Assembly (NCBI GenBank): GCA_900756605.1
Contig: CAAEKX010000052.1
Location: 1-6,625 of the forward strand
Source of the DNA: Coriobacteriia bacterium
GTDB lineage: Bacteria; Actinomycetota; Coriobacteriia; Coriobacteriales; QAMH01
Direction of reading: 5' to 3'
Length of the DNA stretch: 6,625 bases
The notes under the pieces were generated by a model. That model searched no databases. It was not told where the DNA came from and saw only the letters and a list, made by a program, of their open reading frames with translations. The position numbers and the translations under genes are program-made. Of this stretch, positions 1 to 4,929 are shown piece by piece (position 1 is the first letter of the stretch; each line of letters starts with the position of its first letter).

Positions 1-310
1 CTGGCATGGCGACGCCCGTGTTCGCGAATTCCCAGTCGACGCCCCGGACCCACGAGCTGGTGTCGGGAATGGTGCCAGGCTCGAGGTTGGCAAAATCGTC
101 CCATTTGACGGCTATCGAGTCGAGCGCGCACGTGAGTGCCGAGGGAATGTCGCTCTTGCACGTGACGTCCTGTGACAGGACGCGGCCATAGGCGTTCTCG
201 AGGGTGACTCGTTCGGGCCGTATATTGCCAAATGACGCGGAAAGCGCATCGATCATTTCCGCAACCGCTTCCTGACGGGACAGTTCGACATGCAGCGAGT
301 GGTCTCTCAT
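1..310 (-). CDS. Divergent MoeA-like molybdopterin protein, N-terminal part (cut by left window edge)
   Basis: MoeA enzymes insert molybdate (or tungstate) into adenylylated molybdopterin in the cytoplasm, the last general step of molybdenum cofactor synthesis. The reading frame opens at ATG 310 with GGAGAAGAAG just upstream and stays open for 103 codons to the window edge. Family-like features are the helical N-terminus with EAVAEMIDAL (residues 14-23), the segment GRVLSQDV (42-49), the DIP motif (54-56), LDSIAV (63-68) in the place of the MDGYAV hallmark, and TGVAMP (98-103) in the place of the usual TG-x-MP. Asp64 aligns with the conserved Asp of that hallmark, but the surrounding residues (LTC before it, SI after it) differ from the usual D-[NR]-S-A-M-D-G. 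It is therefore a divergent paralogue, and full transferase activity cannot be assumed. It follows the binding-protein gene on the same strand, 116 bp downstream with a hairpin between. The family call is fairly secure, the exact role is not. Confidence 0.75.
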   Translation of the reverse strand, partial: MRDHSLHVELSRQEAVAEMIDALSASFGNIRPERVTLENAYGRVLSQDVTCKSDIPSALTCALDSIAVKWDDFANLEPGTIPDTSSWVRGVDWEFANTGVAMP

Positions 311-368
311 CTTCTTCTCCAAAATCGACGTCGTGTTCGCGGCACAATCATGTTCCGCGGCTTGGCCC

Positions 369-404
369 ATGCCCCCGGCATCCATTGTATTGTGCCGGGG
401 GCAT
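369..404 (-). repeat. Perfect 12-bp inverted repeat (GC-rich mRNA hairpin)
   Basis: ATGCCCCCGGCA at 369-380 is the exact reverse complement of 393-404, with a 12-nt loop. It lies between the stop of the binding-protein gene (427) and the start of the MoeA-like gene (310). No T-run follows on either strand, so it does not fit a standard intrinsic terminator. It may instead protect the 3' end of the binding-protein message or partly separate expression of the two genes; that role is inference. Confidence 0.6.
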
Positions 405-426
405 CATCGTAAATCGCGGTTGCGCC

Positions 427-1542
427 CTATTTGGGGAGCGCGCCCGTGAGCAGCTCGCTCAGTTCCGCATTCGTGAGCTCGTAGTTGTACATCGTCTTGT
501 AGTAGTCCTTCGTGACATCCTCGATGCTGTCATCGAAGGCATTGGGATAGAGCAGCCTGGGAAGCCACTGCATGCCCATGAGCTGATTTACAGTCGGGGG
601 ATTGTTCATCCAGCACCAGGGATTGTTTGGCACCTCGTAATAGTTGTCGTTCGCGATGGCGGAGATACCCTGCCAGGCGGGATCATCGCCCACGGTGTTG
701 TAGATGCTTCCCTTCTGGAAGATGATCAGGTCAGGATTCCAGAGGGCGATTTGCTCGAGGCTGATCTCGTTTCCGTTGCCCTTGCCGGACACGTCGTTCA
801 CGACTACGACGTTGTTGGCGACCATGTCGATGACCTGTGCCTGGACGGAGGTTTTCGCAATCGCATTGAGGCCGTTCTCGCCGAGTAGATACGCCATGTT
901 CGCGCGTTGGGATTCGGGGATTGTCTTCATCGTATCCTCGACTTTGGAGTATACGCGCGTGCAGTACTCGGAGAGCTGGTTGCCGCGCTCCTCCATGCCC
1001 AGTAGCTCGCCGAGGGTCTTGTACGCCGAGCCGTAATCCTCCAGATAGGCCTCCACGAACACGACCGGTATGCCGAGCTGCTCCTGCAGGGCGTCAAGGC
1101 TCTCCTTCGTGTCCTTCTTCACCTCGCCCGTATCGATGATGACCTGCGGTTTGGCGGCGGCGACTGCCTCGCGGTTGAAGTCGTCCTTGGCTCCCAGGAC
1201 CGCGCCGAAGACGGGGTAGTCCTTGAACTTGTCGCCGAAGATCTTGAGCTGGTCATCGTTGAGCGGCTGGGAGAGGCCGACCATCTTGTCAGGAGCCATC
1301 GTGAGCAGCACCTGTTGGGCCGTATGCCCTGATGGGCAGATTCTCTCCAGATTCCTTGGCAGCTCAACTTGACGGCCAAGCGAGTCGGTGAACGTCAACG
1401 TTTCCTCAGACGAGCCGCCCGATCCTCCGCTGCCCGAGCAGCCGACGAGGCCGATGGCTCCTAGGCTCAATGCGATGGTGCATGCAAAAGCGAGTATCAC
1501 GCCTCCGATTCTTTTCAACGCTTTTCCCTTACCGTGTCTCAT
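427..1542 (-). CDS. ABC importer substrate-binding lipoprotein (FecB/TroA-like, possible molybdate/tungstate or metal-chelate binder)
   Basis: This is the extracellular ligand-binding component of the adjacent type II importer. The chosen ATG at 1542 gives 371 residues. It is preceded by AGGAAAGGACGGAGC and yields a proper signal peptide: basic MRHGKGKALKRIGG, a hydrophobic stretch (13-31), then lipobox LVGC with Cys35 as the lipidated residue, followed by a Gly/Ser linker. An in-frame ATG at 1629 would add 29 polar residues ahead of the signal and is unlikely. The mature part begins with TFTDSLGRQVELP, typical of the periplasmic-binding family, and includes PQVIIDTGE, NPDLIIFQKG and, near the C-terminus, NNPPTVNQLMGMQWLPRLLYP in two-lobed fold style. 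The start overlaps the ATPase gene by 14 bp, so the two are translated from one message. The substrate is not readable from sequence; the MoeA-like neighbour suggests an oxyanion such as molybdate, and iron chelates remain possible. Confidence 0.88.
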   Translation of the reverse strand: MRHGKGKALKRIGGVILAFACTIALSLGAIGLVGCSGSGGSGGSSEETLTFTDSLGRQVELPRNLERICPSGHTAQQVLLTMAPDKMVGLSQPLNDDQLKIFGDKFKDYPVFGAVLGAKDDFNREAVAAAKPQVIIDTGEVKKDTKESLDALQEQLGIPVVFVEAYLEDYGSAYKTLGELLGMEERGNQLSEYCTRVYSKVEDTMKTIPESQRANMAYLLGENGLNAIAKTSVQAQVIDMVANNVVVVNDVSGKGNGNEISLEQIALWNPDLIIFQKGSIYNTVGDDPAWQGISAIANDNYYEVPNNPWCWMNNPPTVNQLMGMQWLPRLLYPNAFDDSIEDVTKDYYKTMYNYELTNAELSELLTGALPK

Positions 1543-2341
1543 GCTCCGTCCTTTCCTGTTGTGCTTCCACTTCGCTTCGAGGCACGCAGACGCGCACCCT
1601 ATCGCCATAGAGAGAGTTGACCTCGACATTGACGCTGTAGAGGCCGCTAATGAGCTCGGAGGTAATCACGCCGTGGGGAGAGCCGTACGCATCGATGCGG
1701 CCGTCCTTCAAGACGAGTGTCCTGTCGGAATACAGAAACGCGTGGTCGGGGTTGTGCGTGGACTGTATGATGGAAAGTCCCTCCCGGGCGAGCTGGCGCA
1801 CGCATGAGAGCACACGCACGGTGTTGCCGTAATCGAGCGCGCTCGTGGGTTCGTCCATGACGATCGTACGAGCGTTTTGGGCAAGCGCTCTCGCTATGAG
1901 AACGAGCTGTTGCTCTCCGCCCGATATCTGCGTGTACATACGGTGGGCAAAATCGGCGATTCCTATGCGGTCGAGCGCATCGTAGGCCCGTTTCTGTTGC
2001 TCGGGGCCAGGATTGCTGAGCATCTTCAGGTCGCTGCCCGTGGCCATGAGTACGACGTCGACCACCTCGTAGTCGTAGACGGATGCGTGCGTCTGCGGAA
2101 TGTAGGATATTTCTTGTGCTCGCTCCCGTATCGAAAGCGACTTGATATCCTTGCCGTTCACCATGACAATGCCGGAATAGTTTTGGTTGAGGCCCAGGAT
2201 GCATCGAAAGAGTGTGGACTTTCCCACGCCGTTGGGTCCCAGCACGTTTACGAGCATGCCATCGGGAATCTCGAAGGAAAGGTCATGGAGAATCTGGTGG
2301 TTGCCATAGGAGAAATCCAGGTTTTCGACCAAGATGCTCAT
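1529..2341 (-). CDS. ABC importer ATP-binding protein (FecE/MolC-type)
   Basis: This is the cytoplasmic ATPase that powers the adjacent FecCD-type permease. It has 270 residues, normal for the family, starting MSILVENLDF. All ABC motifs are intact: Walker A GPNGVGKST (35-43), Q-loop Gln83 in YIPQ, signature ISGGEQQ (139-145), Walker B IVMDE (160-164) with catalytic Glu164, D-loop SALD (167-170), and switch His196 in STHN. LDYGN after the D-loop is typical of metal-chelate and cobalamin importers. The ATG overlaps the permease stop as ATGA, and its ribosome binding site GAGGAGG sits inside the last permease codons, which implies translational coupling. A longer in-frame reading upstream of 2341 is a shadow of the permease gene. 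The C-terminal ~70 residues after the nucleotide-binding core resemble the short accessory tail common in this subfamily. Confidence 0.94.
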   Translation of the reverse strand: MSILVENLDFSYGNHQILHDLSFEIPDGMLVNVLGPNGVGKSTLFRCILGLNQNYSGIVMVNGKDIKSLSIRERAQEISYIPQTHASVYDYEVVDVVLMATGSDLKMLSNPGPEQQKRAYDALDRIGIADFAHRMYTQISGGEQQLVLIARALAQNARTIVMDEPTSALDYGNTVRVLSCVRQLAREGLSIIQSTHNPDHAFLYSDRTLVLKDGRIDAYGSPHGVITSELISGLYSVNVEVNSLYGDRVRVCVPRSEVEAQQERTEHETR

Positions 2342-3396
2342 ATCTTCTTCCTCCTCGTGATGAGGTAGAGGAAGAAGGGCGCGCCAACGAAGGCCGTGAG
2401 GATGCCAATGGGGATTTCCGCCGTCGTGGCAAGACGGGCGATGTCGTCTACGACGAGGAGAAACCCGGCACCCATGAGCATCGAGGCGGGGATGAGCTTG
2501 CGATAGTCTGCCCCGATGAGCATGCGGCATAGATGCGGGATGACGAGGCCGACCCAGCCGATCATACCCGTCACGCACACGCAGGCCGCAGTGATGAACG
2601 TCGCTGCGATGATGACGATTATGCGGATGAACCGGGCGTTGACTCCCATGGTAGAGGCCTCGTCGTCGCCCATGGTGAGGATGTTTATGCGCCAACGCAG
2701 GGCAAAGAGCACGATGCAGCCCACGAGGAGTATGGGAAATATCATCGTGACCTGCGTCATCTTCGCGCCGGTCAAGCTTCCCATGAGCCAATACGTGATG
2801 TCGGCAAGCTCGTCGGCCGGGTCTGCAACGAGTTTCGCGTATGATACGCCTGCCTGAAAGAGGGAACTCACCATGACACCCGCGAGCACGACCACCATCA
2901 TATGGTTGCCCTTTGCACGTGCGCTGATGAGGAGGACGAGCAAAACCGTGAGCAGGGCGAAGGCGAAGGCTGATACCGAGACCATGCCCGCGGTGAAGCC
3001 AGCGAGGATGGCGACGGCCGCGCCGAACGCGGCTCCCTGGCTCGCGCCCAGGATGTCGGGGGAGACGAGCGGGTTTTGGAATGTCCCCTGGTATGCCGCA
3101 CCTGCCACGGATAGGCAGCATCCCACCATGAGGGCGAGAAGGATGCGGGGAAGGCGCACGTTGAAGAAGAGCGTCGCCTGTTGCTCCGTCCATGTTTGGT
3201 CAACGGGAAAGACGGAGCTTGCGAGCATGCCCACGGCTTCGAGGGGATCGATCGGGTAACGGCCCAGCATGAGGGATATGACAACTATCACGATGACGGC
3301 GATGCCGAGGCCGATGATGATAGCGTCAGCTCGTCTGCTCGATCGTGACTTGCCTACGGCAGGAACGTATGTGCTCTCAGGTGGGATGTCCTTCAT
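2338..3396 (-). CDS. FecCD-type ABC importer permease
   Basis: This is the integral membrane subunit, expected to form a homodimer that passes the substrate from the lipoprotein to the cytoplasm. It has 352 residues. After a polar N-terminus (1-22) come hydrophobic segments near 25-43, 84-103, 115-135, 141-159, 166-185, 218-233, 256-280, 300-320 and 329-346. FecCD hallmarks are visible: AYQGTFQNPLVSPDILG (101-117), the cytoplasmic coupling segment GDDEASTMGVN (243-253), GWVGLVIPH (280-288), and EIPIGILTAFVGAPFF (327-342). ATG 3396 has AAGGATAG just upstream. It is the first gene of a three-gene unit with the ATPase and binding protein, preceded by an AT-rich promoter region. Only one permease gene is present, so a homodimer is inferred. 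Confidence 0.94.
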   Translation of the reverse strand: MKDIPPESTYVPAVGKSRSSRRADAIIIGLGIAVIVIVVISLMLGRYPIDPLEAVGMLASSVFPVDQTWTEQQATLFFNVRLPRILLALMVGCCLSVAGAAYQGTFQNPLVSPDILGASQGAAFGAAVAILAGFTAGMVSVSAFAFALLTVLLVLLISARAKGNHMMVVVLAGVMVSSLFQAGVSYAKLVADPADELADITYWLMGSLTGAKMTQVTMIFPILLVGCIVLFALRWRINILTMGDDEASTMGVNARFIRIIVIIAATFITAACVCVTGMIGWVGLVIPHLCRMLIGADYRKLIPASMLMGAGFLLVVDDIARLATTAEIPIGILTAFVGAPFFLYLITRRKKI

Positions 3397-3482
3397 TAAC
3401 TATCCTTATAAAACAATAATCATGATGAAGAATTATATATCACAAAGAATAAATTAATCGAAGAACTATTCTCTGGGTGGTC
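3397..3482 (-). promoter_or_regulatory. AT-rich promoter region of the importer operon
   Basis: This 86-bp gap is far richer in A and T than its surroundings. On the minus strand a perfect TATAAT lies at 3437-3432. The best -35 candidate, TCGATT at 3461-3456 with an 18-bp spacer, is weak (3 of 6), which would suit an activated or regulated promoter. An 8-bp palindrome ATCATGAT (3419-3426) sits where transcription would begin and could be an operator. No clear Fur, DtxR or ModE box is recognisable. Confidence 0.5.
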
Positions 3483-4094
3483 CTATTCCGTTAGGTGACG
3501 TTTGACCAATTCCGCGTCTTGCCGGGTGGGCGCAATGCGCAAGAAGCCGCCCCAAGTTTCGGCAAAAAGGGATTCGACACGATCGGCAAGGGCCTCTCGA
3601 ACCACCACGAGCGTGTCTTCCATACCCGCGCAGGGACCATTACGCAGCAACTTCATCGCCTCGATAAGACCCGATTCGTGGTCGAGTTCGAGGCGTCCCA
3701 GCTCGTCGATAACAAGGAGCTTGCGCCTCCTATCGTCTTCCGCTCGTTTCTCGATCGAGGAAAGGTGCTCGTTGGCGCGTGCGATGGCGGTATCGTCTAT
3801 ATGCCAACCCAGACCGATCCTGCCGGCCTGGCTCAAATCAGCATACGTACCGTTTGCACGTGCGATATCCGCACGCTGGGCAAAGGGGATCGTGACGTTG
3901 TCGGGCAGGAGAATGTTGCTTATCCCGATCTTTTCGTAACCCTGATCGTTGACGGCATCCGTGTCCGATTCGACCCAGATGCCCGGGGCGATTACGCCGT
4001 AGCACGTGACGTCAAGGCGGGAAAGGTCATCGGCAAGGCGCTCGAGCCATCGGCTTTTCCCGATTTGGATGTTGCCGGTAAGAATGAATAGCAC
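3483..4094 (-). CDS. THEP1-like P-loop nucleoside triphosphatase
   Basis: This is a small cytoplasmic NTPase of 203 residues, similar in size to THEP1 proteins (COG1618-like), whose biological role is poorly defined. Seen in the sequence: Walker A GNIQIGKS at 7-14, a GVIAPGIWVE segment (33-42) corresponding to the conserved strand after the first helix, an Arg/Ala-rich FAQRAD (71-76), GLGWHIDD (94-101), and Walker B LLVIDELGRLEL at 126-137, whose DELG-x-E pattern matches the DEIG-x-E of THEP1. The start is GTG at 4094, supported by GGAGG nine bases upstream; no better ATG is present. It lies upstream of and co-directional with the importer, 86 bp away and probably with its own promoter. The link to the importer or to metal-cofactor handling is inferred from position only. 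Similar P-loop proteins act in other cofactor pathways, so the precise function stays open. Confidence 0.78.
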   Translation of the reverse strand: MLFILTGNIQIGKSRWLERLADDLSRLDVTCYGVIAPGIWVESDTDAVNDQGYEKIGISNILLPDNVTIPFAQRADIARANGTYADLSQAGRIGLGWHIDDTAIARANEHLSSIEKRAEDDRRRKLLVIDELGRLELDHESGLIEAMKLLRNGPCAGMEDTLVVVREALADRVESLFAETWGGFLRIAPTRQDAELVKRHLTE

Positions 4095-4116
4095 TGAAGA
4101 CCTCCATTGTCGAAAT

Positions 4117-4152
4117 ATTATCCTTTATAGGTGCCCCTTGACTTGGAGTCGG
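4117..4152 (-). promoter_or_regulatory. Possible promoter of the NTPase gene
   Basis: On the minus strand TATAAA (4129-4124) has a weak -35 CCGACT (4152-4147) with a 17-bp spacer; an overlapping GATAAT (4122-4117) is an alternative -10. The -35 candidate falls inside the dyad of the divergent flavodoxin promoter, so one regulator could affect both genes. Weak support. Confidence 0.3.
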
Positions 4153-4168
4153 CTCGAGGTGCTATAAG
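4138..4168 (+). promoter_or_regulatory. MerR-type promoter/operator of the flavodoxin gene
   Basis: A -35 hexamer TTGACT (4138-4143) and a -10 TATAAG (4163-4168) are separated by 19 bp, longer than the usual 17. The spacer region carries an imperfect dyad, ACTTGGAGTC (4141-4150) against GGCTCGAGGT (4151-4160), with 7 of 10 pairs matching. An overlong spacer with a dyad lying between the two hexamers is the hallmark of promoters controlled by MerR-family activators, which untwist the DNA. No MerR-family gene lies in the window. The flavodoxin start codon is 54 bp downstream of the -10. Confidence 0.68.
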
Positions 4169-4221
4169 GTTTCCGCTTAACGGTGGAGCGCATGCTCTTC
4201 TCCCGATGAAAGGAAACGACA

Positions 4222-4686
4222 ATGGAAAGCATCCTCGTGGCATATTTCAGCGCGACGGGCACGACCAAGCGGGCTGCCCTGGCGCTGGCTGATTATCTGG
4301 GCGCGGACACCTTCGAGATCGTTCCGGAGGTTCCCTACTCCTCGGCGGACTTGAACTGGAATGACCGGCAGAGCCGGTCAAGCAAGGAGATGGATGACGA
4401 GGACTCACGCCCCGGCATCGTCGGGCAAGTCGATGACATGGGCGCATACGAAACCATTTACGTGGGCTTTCCCATCTGGTGGTACGTGGAGCCGCGCATC
4501 ATCGATACGTTCCTGGAATCCTATGACATGGCGGGCAAGACTATCATCCCTTTTGCCACGTCTGGAGGTGGCGGCCTGGGAAAGACCGCCCGGCACATGC
4601 AGGGAGTCTGCCCGCAGGCGATCATCGAGCAGGGCTTCATGCTCAACGATTATTCAGCAGACAGGCTCGCGTCGTTGCTTGGATAG
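4222..4686 (+). CDS. Flavodoxin family protein
   Basis: This is a small cytoplasmic FMN-binding electron-transfer protein of 154 residues, typical for a short-chain flavodoxin. The FMN phosphate loop is SATGTTK at 10-16 after the first strand ILVAYF. The second isoalloxazine-contacting loop is in YVGFPIWWYVEPRII (80-94), with Trp86, Trp87 and Tyr88 as likely flavin-stacking residues. The strand TIIPFATSGGGGLG (107-120) is the family's third FMN loop. AAAGGA lies eight bases before ATG 4222. The gene stands alone on the plus strand, divergent from the NTPase and convergent with the ABC-2 permeases. The MerR-type promoter in front suggests induction by a small molecule or by redox, metal or electrophile stress, which is inference. 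It could serve as a ferredoxin substitute or as a flavin-dependent reductase partner. Confidence 0.93.
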   Translation: MESILVAYFSATGTTKRAALALADYLGADTFEIVPEVPYSSADLNWNDRQSRSSKEMDDEDSRPGIVGQVDDMGAYETIYVGFPIWWYVEPRIIDTFLESYDMAGKTIIPFATSGGGGLGKTARHMQGVCPQAIIEQGFMLNDYSADRLASLLG

Positions 4687-4695
4687 AGACGCCAA

Positions 4696-4718
4696 ACGAC
4701 TGTCGTGCGCGTTTTTTT
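4696..4718 (+). terminator. Possible terminator of the flavodoxin gene
   Basis: A small stem (ACGA, loop CTG, TCGT; 4696-4706) is followed by GCGCG and a run of seven T (4712-4718) ten bases after the flavodoxin stop. The stem is short and separated from the T-run, so this is only a weak intrinsic terminator on its own. The T-run belongs to repeat copy A. Confidence 0.3.
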
Positions 4719-4730
4719 CGATTGTGTGAG
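4705..4730 (-). repeat. Repeat copy A
   Basis: Minus-strand copy reading CTCACACAATCG, seven A, then CGCGCAC. It differs from copy E by one base (CGCGCA for CGTGCA). As read from the flavodoxin side it presents its T7 run first. Confidence 0.9.
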
Positions 4731-4746
4731 GCACATGGCGGCCTGC

Positions 4747-4772
4747 TGCACGTTTTTTGCGATTATGTGGAG
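4747..4772 (-). repeat. Repeat copy B (diverged)
   Basis: Minus-strand copy reading TCCACATAATCGC, six A, then CGTGCA. It differs from the consensus near the CACATAAT part and has C in place of the first A of the run, but it keeps the CGTGCA end. Confidence 0.85.
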
Positions 4773-4789
4773 CTGATTCTTCGTCTAGC

Positions 4790-4810
4790 CTCACATTATC
4801 GAAAAAAAAC
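4790..4810 (+). repeat. Repeat copy C (shortest, diverged)
   Basis: Plus-strand copy reading CTCACATTATCG, eight A, then CAGA; it lacks the CGTGCA end. It occupies the midpoint of the array, and the orientation changes between copies B and C. Confidence 0.82.
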
Positions 4811-4830
4811 AGACCTTCATGTCATGTTGA

Positions 4831-4856
4831 CTTCACACAATCGAAAAAAACGTGCA
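4831..4856 (+). repeat. Repeat copy D
   Basis: Plus-strand copy reading TTCACACAATCG, seven A, then CGTGCA. It differs from copy E only at the first base of the core. Confidence 0.9.
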
Positions 4857-4872
4857 GGCAAAGAGATTCTGT

Positions 4873-4898
4873 CTCACACAATCGAAAAAAACGTGCAC
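4873..4898 (+). repeat. Repeat copy E
   Basis: Plus-strand copy reading CTCACACAATCG, seven A, then CGTGCAC; the best match to the consensus. It lies 31 bp from the stop of the ABC-2 permease gene and forms the right end of the array. Confidence 0.9.
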
Positions 4899-4903
4899 GC
4901 ACG
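4885..4903 (-). terminator. Possible terminator of the ABC-2 permease operon
   Basis: On the minus strand, 27 bp past the permease stop, a short stem CGTG-CGTG-CACG (4903-4892) is followed directly by seven T (4891-4885), the T-run of repeat copy E. The stem is only four pairs, so the call is weak unless larger pairing within the array contributes. Confidence 0.35.
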
Positions 4904-4929
4904 GGGCGAAGACGCGAGCGTTCCTCTGA

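Larger units (their letters stand above)
4705..4898. repeat. Array of five ~25-bp repeats at 40-42 bp intervals (two inverted, three direct)
   Basis: The convergent intergenic region between the flavodoxin and the ABC-2 permeases holds five copies of a motif reading, in one orientation, YTCACACAAT-CG-A7-CGTGCA. Copies A and B are on the minus strand, copies C, D and E on the plus strand. The central CG falls at 4719, 4760, 4800, 4842 and 4883, giving steps of 41, 40, 42 and 41 bp, close to four turns of B-DNA. The sequences between copies are unrelated to each other. A and E are complementary over 26 bp with one mismatch; B and D over 26 bp with three. No copy was noticed elsewhere in the window. 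Function is unknown: candidates are a cooperative protein-binding array, a two-way transcription terminator, or a small mobile or REP-like element. Confidence 0.9.

Noticed and set aside
232..888. Long plus-strand reading frame
   Set aside because: It is antisense to the binding-protein gene and has no family resemblance.
1543..1629. Upstream start (ATG 1629) for the binding protein
   Set aside because: It would place 29 polar residues before a clear lipoprotein signal peptide; ATG 1542 has a good ribosome binding site.
1529..3193. A 554-residue reading frame extending the importer ATPase upstream
   Set aside because: The part before position 2341 is an out-of-frame shadow of the permease gene, with low-complexity His/Arg/Pro-rich sequence; the ATPase starts at ATG 2341 with its own ribosome binding site.
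3397..3482. Fur, DtxR or ModE operator
   Set aside because: Only an 8-bp palindrome and AT-rich sequence are present; none of the known consensus boxes can be matched convincingly.
4095..4221. Molybdenum-cofactor riboswitch or other structured leader
   Set aside because: The leader of either divergent gene is short, and no conserved riboswitch core could be recognised by eye.
4705..4898. CRISPR array
   Set aside because: The repeats change orientation within the array, vary in sequence, are separated by only about 15-20 bp, and no cas gene is nearby.
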